From Fen-999 sp964530115 (lineage in GTDB: Bacteria; Pseudomonadota; Gammaproteobacteria; Burkholderiales; Rhodocyclaceae): 64,000 nucleotides of DNA. The DNA lies in the NCBI GenBank assembly GCA_964530115.1, contig CAZGYD010000058.1, positions 1-64,000 of the forward strand, given 5' to 3'. Below are positions 1 through 9,179 of the stretch, one piece after another. The notes beneath the pieces were generated by a model. It saw only the letters and a program-made list of their open reading frames with translations. It was not told where the DNA came from and did not search any database. The translations under genes and the position numbers were made by a program. Numbering within the stretch: position 1 is the first letter of the stretch; each line of letters begins with the position of its first letter.

Positions 1-1206
1 CTGCACTTCGACGAGGCCTGGCTGCCGCACGCCGCCTTCCACGACTTCTACGGCGACTACCACGCCATCGGCGCCGGCCGGCCGCGCTGCAAGGAATCGA
101 TGGTCTTCTCGACGCAATCGACGCACAAGCTGCTCGCCGGCCTCTCGCAGGCGTCGCAGATCCTGGTCCAGGAAGCGGAGAACCACAAGCTCGACCGCGA
201 CGTCTTCAACGAGGCCTACCTCATGCATACCTCGACCTCGCCGCAGTACGCGATCATCGCCTCGTGCGACGTCGCCGCGGCGATGATGGAGGAGCCGGGC
301 GGCACGGCGCTGGTCGAGGAATCGATCATGGAGGCGCTCGACTTCCGCCGCGCCATGCGCAAGGTCGACGAGGAGTGGGGTGCCGACTGGTGGTTCAAGG
401 TCTGGGGCCCCGACGATCTCGCCGAGGAGGGTATCGAGGGCCGCGAGGCCTGGATGCTCAAGCCCGGCGCGCGCTGGCACGGCTTCGGCAAGCTGGCCCG
501 CGGCTTCAACCTGCTCGACCCGATCAAGGCCACGGTGATCACCCCGGGGCTCGACGTCGATGGCGACTTTGCCGAATGGGGCATCCCGGCCGCGATCGTC
601 ACCAAGTACCTCGCCGAGCACGGTGTCATCGTCGAGAAGTGCGGCCTCTACTCGTTCTTCATCATGTTCACCATCGGCATCACCAAGGGCCGCTGGAACA
701 CCATGGTCACCGAGCTCCAGCAGTTCAAGGACGACTACGACAGGAACCAGCCGCTCTGGAAGGTGCTGCCCGAGTTCGTCGCCAAGCACCCGCGCTACGA
801 GCGGGTCGGCCTGCGCGACCTCTGCCGGCGCATCCACGACGTCTACAAGGCCAACGACATCGCCCGGCTGACCACCGAGATGTATCTCTCGGACATGGTG
901 CCGGCGATGCGTCCCGCCGACGCCTTCGCGGCGATGGCCCACCGCGAGATCGAGCGCGTGCCCATCGACGATCTCGAGGGCCGCGTCACGGCGGTGCTGC
1001 TCACGCCCTATCCGCCCGGAATTCCGCTGCTGATCCCGGGCGAACGCTTCAACCGGACCATCGTCCGCTATCTCCAGTTCGCCCGAGAGTTCAATGCCGC
1101 CTTCCCCGGCTTCGAGACCGACATCCACGGCCTCGTCAAGGAAAACGGCAACGGCTACTACGTCGATTGCGTCGCGCCGGAGCGTGCGGCCGCGGGCGGG
1201 CGCTGA
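1..1206 (+). CDS. Orn/Lys/Arg decarboxylase, PLP-dependent (C-terminal part, 5' end outside window)
   Basis: Fold-type I PLP decarboxylase of the inducible Arg/Lys/Orn family; it removes the alpha-carboxylate of a basic amino acid to give agmatine, cadaverine or putrescine. The window opens in frame just before the DEAW motif, whose Asp contacts the PLP pyridine nitrogen. The PLP-binding lysine is in STHKLL (window codon 43). The C-terminal domain shows the family hallmarks YPPGIPLLIPGE and PGFETDIHG. About 402 codons are present; the wing and linker domains and the start lie upstream. Which amino acid is used cannot be told from this part. The gene sits 18 bp before mtnA, so a polyamine role (putrescine to spermidine, which releases methylthioadenosine) would fit, but that is inference. 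Confidence 0.9.
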   Translation: MHFDEAWLPHAAFHDFYGDYHAIGAGRPRCKESMVFSTQSTHKLLAGLSQASQILVQEAENHKLDRDVFNEAYLMHTSTSPQYAIIASCDVAAAMMEEPGGTALVEESIMEALDFRRAMRKVDEEWGADWWFKVWGPDDLAEEGIEGREAWMLKPGARWHGFGKLARGFNLLDPIKATVITPGLDVDGDFAEWGIPAAIVTKYLAEHGVIVEKCGLYSFFIMFTIGITKGRWNTMVTELQQFKDDYDRNQPLWKVLPEFVAKHPRYERVGLRDLCRRIHDVYKANDIARLTTEMYLSDMVPAMRPADAFAAMAHREIERVPIDDLEGRVTAVLLTPYPPGIPLLIPGERFNRTIVRYLQFAREFNAAFPGFETDIHGLVKENGNGYYVDCVAPERAAAGGR

Positions 1207-1224
1207 CGGGGGACGGGCAGGACG

Positions 1225-2223
1225 ATGGCGGCGGCAGCCTTGCAGACGCTGCGCGAAGACGGCGACGCGGTCGTCATCCTCGATCAGACCCGGCTGCCGG
1301 CGCAGACGGCCTTCGTCCGCCTGACCACGCTGGAGGAGGCGGCCCATGCCATCCGCGCGATGCAGGTGCGCGGCGCGCCGCTGATCGGCGCCACGGCGGC
1401 CTACGGCGTCGCGCTCGCCCTCGGCGAAGGCCGCACGCCCGAAGAGGCGGTCGCCGTGCTTTCGAAGACGCGGCCGACCGCGGTCAACCTGCGCTGGGCG
1501 CTCGAGCGCATGGTGCGCGTCTTGCGAGACTCAGCCGCCGTAACACGCCGGCAGCGCGCCTGGCAGGAGGCGCGCGCGATCGCCCGCGAGGACGCCGAGG
1601 CCAATGCCGCGATCGGTCGCCACGGACTCGCGCTGCTGCGTGACGCCTTGCGCCGGCCGGTCGAGGTCATGACCCACTGCAACGCCGGCTGGCTTGCCAC
1701 CGTCGCCCACGGCACGGCGCTGGCGCCGGTCTATGCAGCGCATGATGCAGGCATCGAGGTCCACGTCTGGGTCTCGGAGACGCGACCGCGCAACCAGGGG
1801 CTGCTCACCGCCTGGGAACTGCGCCAGGCCGGCATCCCGCACACCCTCTTCGCCGACAACGCCGCGGGCCTGCTGATGATGCAGGGCAGGGTCGATCTCG
1901 TCATCGTCGGGGCCGACCGCATCGCCGCGAACGGTGATACCGCCAACAAGGTCGGCACCTATCTCAAGGCGCTCGCCGCGCGCGCGCATGGCGTGCCCTT
2001 CTACGTCGCTGCGCCGGTGTCGACCATCGACTTCGATTGCCCGAACGGTGCGGCGATCCCGATCGAGGAGCGCGACGCCGACGAGTTCGGCCCGAAACTC
2101 AGCCGCGGTAACACGCCGGCCGCGAACCCGGCCTTCGACGTCACGCCCGCGGCGCTCGTCACCGGCATCATCACCGAGCGTGGCATCGTCGCGCCCGGCG
2201 AACTCGACGGGCTGCGCCGATGA
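1225..2223 (+). CDS. mtnA: S-methyl-5-thioribose-1-phosphate isomerase
   Basis: Isomerises 5-methylthioribose-1-phosphate to methylthioribulose-1-phosphate in methylthioadenosine salvage. The protein has 332 residues, slightly shorter than many homologues. Family signatures are VRGAPLIG, RPTAVNL, THCNAG with the catalytic Cys, SETRP, GADRI with the catalytic Asp, NGDTANKVGT and IPIEERD. It starts after a weak AGGAC ribosome site and its stop overlaps the next ATG (ATGA), so it is translationally coupled to the aldolase. Unusually, two copies of the dispersed 26-bp repeat are inside the gene, read as SAAVTRR and KLSRGNTPAA. Both fall in surface loops where homologues vary in sequence and length, so the enzyme is probably intact. 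Confidence 0.93.
   Translation: MAAAALQTLREDGDAVVILDQTRLPAQTAFVRLTTLEEAAHAIRAMQVRGAPLIGATAAYGVALALGEGRTPEEAVAVLSKTRPTAVNLRWALERMVRVLRDSAAVTRRQRAWQEARAIAREDAEANAAIGRHGLALLRDALRRPVEVMTHCNAGWLATVAHGTALAPVYAAHDAGIEVHVWVSETRPRNQGLLTAWELRQAGIPHTLFADNAAGLLMMQGRVDLVIVGADRIAANGDTANKVGTYLKALAARAHGVPFYVAAPVSTIDFDCPNGAAIPIEERDADEFGPKLSRGNTPAANPAFDVTPAALVTGIITERGIVAPGELDGLRR
1527..1552 (+). repeat. dispersed 26-bp repeat, copy 1 (inside mtnA)
   Basis: Reads AGACTCAGCCG, then CC, then GTAACACGCCGGC. It is in frame in mtnA and encodes SAAVTRR in the segment between the RPTAVNL motif and the following helix, a region of variable sequence in the family. Confidence 0.8.
2095..2120 (+). repeat. dispersed 26-bp repeat, copy 2 (inside mtnA)
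   Basis: Reads AAACTCAGCCG, then CG, then GTAACACGCCGGC. It encodes KLSRGNTPA between IPIEERD and the conserved NPAFDVTP motif, where homologues carry a loop of variable length and sequence. Confidence 0.85.
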
Positions 2224-2858
2224 ACGAAGCGGACCTGCGCGCCGCGGTGCTCGCCACCGCGAAAGCCATGAACGCCGAACGCCTGAACCGCGGCGCTGCC
2301 GGCAACGTCAGCGTCCGCCATGGCGAGGGCTTCCTGATCACGCCGACCGGCATGGCCTACGATGCCTGCGTGCCCGATGATGTCGTCTTCGTCGGTCTCG
2401 ACGGCACGCCGCGCGGCCGGCGCAGACCCTCGTCGGAGTGGCGCTTCCACCGCGACATCTACGCCGCGCGTCCCGAGGCCGGCGCCATCGTCCACGCCCA
2501 CGCGCCCTTTGCCGTCAGCCTCGCCTGCATGGGCTGCGCGATCCCGCCCTTCCATTACATGGTCGCGCGCTTCGGCGGCAGCGACGTGCGCTGCGCCGCG
2601 TACGCGACCTTTGGCACCCAGGAACTCTCGGACGCCGTGCTCACCGCGCTCGAAGGCCGCTGCGGCTGCCTGATGGCGCATCACGGCATGGTCGTGTTCG
2701 GCCGCGACCTCGATCACTCGCTGGCGCTGGCGGTGGAGTTGGAGGCGCTCTGCGAGCAGTACTGGCGCGTGCTCCAGATCGGCGGCCCGCGCCTGCTGCC
2801 GGATGACGAGATGGCGCGCGTGATCGCGAAGTTCGCCGACTACGGCAGGCAGGACTGA
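2220..2858 (+). CDS. class II aldolase, FucA-like (probable methylthioribulose-1-phosphate / deoxypentulose-phosphate aldolase)
   Basis: Zinc-dependent class II aldolase/adducin family protein of 212 residues. The residues that matter in E. coli FucA are all present at the same numbers: Glu73 (SSEW), His92 and His94 (VHAHAPF) and His155 (AHHG). The gene overlaps mtnA by four bases, so the natural substrate is likely the MtnA product. In the DHAP shunt known from Rhodospirillum and pathogenic E. coli, such an aldolase (Ald2) splits 5-methylthioribulose-1-phosphate into DHAP and 2-methylthioacetaldehyde. An MtnB-type dehydratase is related in fold, but the exact FucA metal and Glu73 pattern favours an aldolase. 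The substrate is inferred from context only. Confidence 0.85.
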   Translation: MNEADLRAAVLATAKAMNAERLNRGAAGNVSVRHGEGFLITPTGMAYDACVPDDVVFVGLDGTPRGRRRPSSEWRFHRDIYAARPEAGAIVHAHAPFAVSLACMGCAIPPFHYMVARFGGSDVRCAAYATFGTQELSDAVLTALEGRCGCLMAHHGMVVFGRDLDHSLALAVELEALCEQYWRVLQIGGPRLLPDDEMARVIAKFADYGRQD

Positions 2859-2870
2859 GACGGACGGCGC

Positions 2871-3956
2871 TCAGAGGATCGGCACGCCCTGCTTCTCGCC
2901 GCGCTCGTAGACCACGTTGGCGCGGCCGACGATCAGCGGATCGAGCTTGCCGATGCGCTCGCCGTCCTTGTTCGCATACGGCAGCCGGTGCAGCACGTAA
3001 CGCAGCGCGTTGAGCCGCGCGCGCTTCTTGCAGTCGGACTTGATCACGGTCCAGGGCGCATCGGCGGTGTCGGTGTAGAAGAACATCGCCTCCTTGGCCT
3101 TGGTGTAGTCCTCCCACTTGTCGAGCGAGGCGAGATCGATCGGCGAGAGCTTCCACTGCTTGAGCGGATGCACGCGGCGCTCCTTGAAGCGGCGGCGCTG
3201 CTCCTCGCGGCTCACCGAGAACCAGAACTTGATCAGGTGGATGCCCTGGCGCACCAGCATGCGCTCGAACTCGGGCGCCTGGCGCATGAACTCCTCATAC
3301 TCGGCCTCGGTGCAGAAGCCCATCACGCGCTCGACGCCGGCGCGGTTGTACCAGGAACGGTCGAAGAAGACGATCTCGCCCGCGGTCGGCAGGTGCTGGA
3401 TGTAGCGCTGGAAGTACCACTGGCCGCGCTCGACCTCCGAGGGCTTCTCCAGCGCGACGACGCGTGCGCCGCGCGGGTTCAGGTGCTCCATGAAACGCTT
3501 GATCGTGCCGCCCTTGCCGGCGGCGTCGCGGCCCTCGAAGAGGATGACCACGCGCTGCCCGGTCTCCTTGACCCAGGCCTGGAGCTTGAGCAGCTCGACC
3601 TGGAGGCGGTATTTCTGCCGCTCGTAGTTCTTGCGCGACATTAGGTTCTTGTACGGATAGCCGCCCTCGCGCCAGTCGGGCGCGAGCTCCGTGTCCGGAT
3701 CGACGCCTTCGGCCTCGAGCGCGATGCGCTTTTCCTTGAGCAGGCCCTTGAGCAGCGCCACTGCCTCCTCGTGCGGCACGCCCGAGAGGATGTCGCGCAT
3801 TGCCGCCAGGCGCTTGCCCTGCGCGGCGTCGCTCGCCTCGACGACGGCGTGCGTCTCGATGCGCTCCGGCGGACGCAGGGGGCCGATGTCGCCGGCGCTC
3901 GCCAGACGCGGGCGGGGCGCGGTAGTCGCGGTCGTCGTCGGTTTGCTCGTGCTCAT
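2871..3956 (-). CDS. ppk2: polyphosphate kinase 2 family protein
   Basis: PPK2 transfers phosphate between polyphosphate and nucleoside diphosphates. The protein has 361 residues with one kinase domain after a low-complexity, Thr/Ala-rich start of about 45 residues. Walker A is GRDAAGKGG, the Walker B/lid entry is DRSWYNR, and the family motif LNPRGARVVAL is present. The length and single domain match class I PPK2. The start at the ATG encoding MSTSK leaves 4 bp after the stop of the upstream KTSC gene, so the two are probably co-transcribed. A longer in-frame start upstream would run back through the neighbouring gene and the 26-bp repeat, and is unlikely. The gene converges on the aldolase gene with only 12 bp between stops. 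Confidence 0.93.
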   Translation of the reverse strand: MSTSKPTTTATTAPRPRLASAGDIGPLRPPERIETHAVVEASDAAQGKRLAAMRDILSGVPHEEAVALLKGLLKEKRIALEAEGVDPDTELAPDWREGGYPYKNLMSRKNYERQKYRLQVELLKLQAWVKETGQRVVILFEGRDAAGKGGTIKRFMEHLNPRGARVVALEKPSEVERGQWYFQRYIQHLPTAGEIVFFDRSWYNRAGVERVMGFCTEAEYEEFMRQAPEFERMLVRQGIHLIKFWFSVSREEQRRRFKERRVHPLKQWKLSPIDLASLDKWEDYTKAKEAMFFYTDTADAPWTVIKSDCKKRARLNALRYVLHRLPYANKDGERIGKLDPLIVGRANVVYERGEKQGVPIL

Positions 3957-3960
3957 GATG

Positions 3961-4230
3961 TCATCCGAAAAGATCGTCGAGAGGGTTCTTCTTCGGCCCG
4001 GCCACGCCAGACTCAGCCGCGGTGACACGCCGGGCGGCGAATTCTTCCTCGATGCTGTCGCGATAGACGCTCCAGGCCGAGGTGGAGCCCGACAGCCGCC
4101 GCCAGAGCTCCGGGCCGACGCCGGCGTATTCGAGGGTGGTGCCGTCGTCGAGGCGGACGCGCAAGGTCCGGCGGCCCGCGTCGTAGCCGATCGCGCGCAG
4201 CCGGCCGGAATGGATCGGTTTCATGTCCAT
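3961..4230 (-). CDS. small KTSC-domain protein
   Basis: An 89-residue protein beginning MDMKPIHSGRL. The central part (a YD...TLRVRLDDGTTLEYAGV strand pair, then SGSTSAWSVYRDSI) fits the KTSC fold, a small domain of unknown role often near lysyl-tRNA synthetase or nucleic-acid proteins. The C-terminal tail EEFAARRVTAAESGVAG is partly encoded by a reverse-read copy of the dispersed repeat. I chose the ATG at 4230 because the KTSC domain begins soon after it and it lies 10 bp past the stop of the upstream small gene; an alternative ATG is six bases downstream. It sits in a three-gene string with the Cys-rich protein and ppk2. Confidence 0.7.
   Translation of the reverse strand: MDMKPIHSGRLRAIGYDAGRRTLRVRLDDGTTLEYAGVGPELWRRLSGSTSAWSVYRDSIEEEFAARRVTAAESGVAGPKKNPLDDLFG
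4009..4034 (+). repeat. dispersed 26-bp repeat, copy 3 (inside KTSC gene, antisense)
   Basis: Reads AGACTCAGCCG, then CG, then GTGACACGCCGGG on the plus strand. The host gene is on the minus strand and reads it as RRVTAAES near its C-terminus, about 16 codons before the stop. Confidence 0.8.
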
Positions 4231-4240
4231 CGTGCCGGCC

Positions 4241-4450
4241 TCACGGATGGAAGCCGGAATCGTCTTCGCCCGGGGGAGCATCGGCGGCCTTGCGCGCCTG
4301 CTTCTCGCGCAGGCGCCGGTTCTTGTCTTCGTTGGCGAAGACGTAGCGGCCCGCGAGCACGCAGCCCTTCATGCCCGGGTCGCAGGGCAGGTTGTTTACC
4401 TTCGTGCAGATGTCGTTCGCTTCATGCGGGCAACCCCAGCCGCCGGCCAT
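4241..4450 (-). CDS. small conserved-looking protein with four cysteines
   Basis: A 69-residue soluble protein. Four cysteines in the first half (CPHEANDIC, LPCDPG, KGCVLAG; Cys7, 15, 23, 30) could bind a metal or cluster, and the second half is charged (KNRRLREKQARKA, then an acidic tail). I do not recognise a named family. It is the first gene of a tight minus-strand string with the KTSC protein and ppk2. The even spacing of the cysteines and a length consistent with a real product argue against a random frame, but function is unknown. Confidence 0.6.
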   Translation of the reverse strand: MAGGWGCPHEANDICTKVNNLPCDPGMKGCVLAGRYVFANEDKNRRLREKQARKAADAPPGEDDSGFHP

Positions 4451-4542
4451 CTCGACGCCTCCGAAGATCCGAAAGTCTTCATTCTAACGGCCTGGCCGCC
4501 GTGAGGTTGAGCCCGCGGGTGCAGGTTAAACTGCCGCCCGTC

Positions 4543-6985
4543 ATGGCCACTTCGACCGCGATCTCCGGCCGCCTGCGCGACCTTGCCCGCCGCCTGCTCT
4601 ACCTCTGGGTGCGCACTGAGGTATTGCCCGCGTCCGGCGACATCGGCGAGGGCGGGCCGGTCTGCTACGTGATCCAGGACCGCCGGCTGTCCAACGTCCT
4701 GGTGCTCGACGAAGAAACGCGCCGCCTCGGCCTGCCGCGCGCCGGCCGGCCGATGATGCTCGGCGGCACGACCTTCGATCGCGCGTTCTTCTGCCTGACC
4801 CGGCCGCAGCCCCTGATCGCCGAGAAGGCGCAGGACCGCTACGCGCATTCGCGGCTGCTCGGGCGGCTGGTCGACGCCCTGCGCGCCGATGCCGCGCTCG
4901 ACGTACGGCTGGTGCCGGTGACCATCCTCTGGGGACGTGCGCCGCGCGAGCAGGACTCGATCCTCAAGGCCCTGTTTTCCGAGACCTGGCGGCCGCCGGG
5001 CCACTTCCGCCAATGGATGGCGATCCTGCTCCATGGCCGGCAGGTCCTGGTTCGCTTCGGCGCGCCGATGGCGCTCGGCGAACTGGTGCGCGGCGAGCCC
5101 GATGCGCCGCGGGCCCTGCGCAAGGTGCAGCGCATCCTGCGCGTGCATTTCCGCCGCCAGCGCGAGATGGCCATCGGCCCCGACCTCTCCCACCGCAACA
5201 CCCAGATCGGCCACATCCTCGCCGCGCCGGCCGTGCAGCGGGCGATCGCCGACGAGGCCGCGGCCCGTGGTACGAGCTTCGCCGAGGCCGCGGCGAAGGC
5301 GCGCGGCTACGCCCGCGAGATCATGTCCGACTACTCGCATGCCGTCGTCCGGGCCATGGAGCTCTTCCTCACCTGGCTGTGGAACCGCATCTACGACGGC
5401 ATCGAGGTGCACCACTTCGACGCCGTCGCCGGCATCGCGGCGGGCCAGGGCATCGTCTATGTTCCCTGCCACCGCAGCCATATCGACTACCTGCTGCTGT
5501 CCTACGTGGTCTACAAGCGCGGCCTTTCGCCGCCGCACATTGCCGCCGGCGCCAACCTCGACCTGCCGGTCGTCGGGCCCATCCTGCGCCGCGGCGGCGC
5601 CTTCTTCCTGAGGCGCAGCTTCAAGGGCGAGCCGCTCTATGCCGCCGTCTTCGATGAATACCTGCACCTGCTGATCTCGCGCGGTTTCCCGATCGAATAT
5701 TTCATCGAGGGCGGCCGTTCCCGCTCGGGACGCATGCTCCCGCCGCGCACCGGCATCCTCGGCATGACGCTGAAGAGCTTCGTCCGCGGTCACGAGCGGC
5801 CGCTGCTCTTCGTGCCCGTCTATATCGGTTATGAAAAGCTGATCGAGGGAGCGAGCTTCCTCGACGAGCTCGCCGGCAAGCCCAAGCGCAAGGAATCGCT
5901 CTGGGACCTGGTGGCGACGATCAGACGGCTGCGCCACGAATTCGGCAAGGTCCATGTCAATTTCGGCGAGCCCCTGCCGCTCGCCGACTTCCTCGATGCC
6001 CGCCATCCCGGCTGGCGAGACGGGCCGGCCGACGGCGCGGCGCCGTGGCTGCGCGACTCGACCATCGTCCTCGCGCGCGAGCTGGCCCGGCGCATCAACG
6101 CCGCGGCGGTGGTCAATCCGGTGAACCTCGTCGCCCTGGCGCTCCTGGCGGCGCCCAAGCACGCGCTCGACGAGGAAACCGCGCGGCGCATGATCGCCCA
6201 CCATCAGGCGCTGCTCGCCGGCGCGTCCGGGCCGCGGCTCCCGGTCGCCTGCACCGAGGCGCCCGAGGCGGTGATCGCCCATGCGCTCCGTCTCGGGCTC
6301 ATCGAGCGGGTGAGCCATCCGCTCGGCGACCTGATCCGGGTCGCCGCCGGCGAAGGCGCGCTGCTCGCCTATTTCCGCAACAACGTCCTGCACCTGTTCG
6401 CGCTGCCGGCGCTCGTCGCCTGCCTGGCCAGCCATCATCCACGCCTCGACGCCCAGCGCGGCGAGGCGGCGATCGGCCGGCTCATGGAACTGGTGCGCGC
6501 CGAGCTCTTCCTGCACGGCAGCGACGACGACACGCGCGAGGCGCTCGAGCGGGTGCTCGCGGTGCTCTGCGATCGCGGGCTCATCGTCCGCGAGGCCGAC
6601 GAATGGCGCGCGCCCGATCCAGGCAGCCTCGCCTTCGCCGAGCTGCAGCTCATCGGCGAGACCATGCGGCCGACGCTCGAGCGCAACCTGCTTGCGCTCG
6701 AACTGCTGGTCCGCCACGGATCGGGCCGCTTAAGCCGAAAGAGGCTCGAAGAGCTCTGCCAGCGGTTGGCCGAGCGGCTGGCCCTGCTCTACGAGTACAA
6801 CGCGCCCGAGTTCGCGGAACGCGGCGTCTTCGCCAGCGTGGTCGACAGCCTGATCGCCACCGGCATGATCGATGTCGATGCCGAGGGCCTCGTGCATTTC
6901 GACGCCCGCATCGCCGCGCCGGCCTCCGACGCCGAGCTGCTGCTTTCCGCCGAGACGCGCCAGACCATCCGCCGCCTGGCGGGCG

Positions 6986-7011
<26 letters not shown>
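4543..7011 (+). CDS. plsB: glycerol-3-phosphate 1-O-acyltransferase PlsB
   Basis: Membrane-associated enzyme that acylates sn-glycerol-3-phosphate at position 1, the first step of phospholipid synthesis. It has 822 residues, close to the E. coli enzyme at about 807. The acyltransferase signatures are present: the HX4D box HRSHIDYLLLS near residue 309, GGAFFLRRSFKG, the EGGRSRSGR box and VPVYIGYEKL. I chose the ATG that gives MATSTAISGRL because it matches the expected N-terminus; the open frame extends far upstream without similarity. The 3' end overlaps the end of convergent glnS by 26 bp. Confidence 0.95.
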
Positions 7012-8731
<1,720 letters not shown>

Positions 8732-8795
8732 GGTCGGGTGATCGGAAAACGTGTCGAAACGGCGATTCTACCGGCCGGGCGTAAAATCGCGCTCC

Positions 8796-9179
8796 ATGAC
8801 CTGGACCGCCGCCCTCGCCATCGCTCTCGGCGCCGTGCTCGGCGCCTGGATGCGCTGGGGTCTGGGGCTTCTGCTCAATCCGCTGTTCCCGACCCTGCCG
8901 CTCGGTACGCTCGCCGCCAACCTGATCGGCGGCTACCTGATCGGCGCGGCGATCACGGTGTTCCAGATCAATGTCGAACTGCCCGCCGAGCTCAAGCTGT
9001 TCTTCGTCACCGGTTTCCTCGGCGCGCTGACGACCTTCTCCACGTTCTCGGCCGAAGTGGTGACCCTGATCCGTTCGGCGCAGTACGCCTGGGCATTCGC
9101 CGCCGCCTCGCTGCACCTGTTCGGTTCGCTCTTGATGACCGGCCTGGGCATCTGGACCGTCCTGCAGATCGCCAAGTGA
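8796..9179 (+). CDS. crcB: fluoride ion channel CrcB/Fluc
   Basis: Small membrane protein exporting fluoride as a dual-topology dimer. It has 127 residues, the same as E. coli CrcB, with four hydrophobic helices. The conserved pore motifs are NLIGGYLIG and the helix-break segment GFLGALTTFSTFS with its Phe box. I chose the ATG giving MTWTAALAIALG; an ATG further upstream would add a basic tail not seen in the family. I could not find a fluoride riboswitch fold in the 64 bp between it and glnS. Its stop overlaps the GTG start of hrpA. Confidence 0.94.
   Translation: MTWTAALAIALGAVLGAWMRWGLGLLLNPLFPTLPLGTLAANLIGGYLIGAAITVFQINVELPAELKLFFVTGFLGALTTFSTFSAEVVTLIRSAQYAWAFAAASLHLFGSLLMTGLGIWTVLQIAK

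Noticed and set aside
2855..2876. Terminator between the convergent aldolase and ppk2 genes
   Set aside because: CTGAG/CTCAG gives only a 5-bp stem with a 10-base loop and no T-tract, too weak to call.
4396..6717. Long minus-strand open frame opposite plsB and similar long frames opposite hrpA and glnS
   Set aside because: These are shadows caused by high G+C third positions; their translations are low-complexity and match no family, while the plus-strand frames are clear enzymes.
8732..8795. Fluoride riboswitch before crcB
   Set aside because: The gap is only 64 bp and I could not find the conserved pseudoknot bases of the crcB motif.
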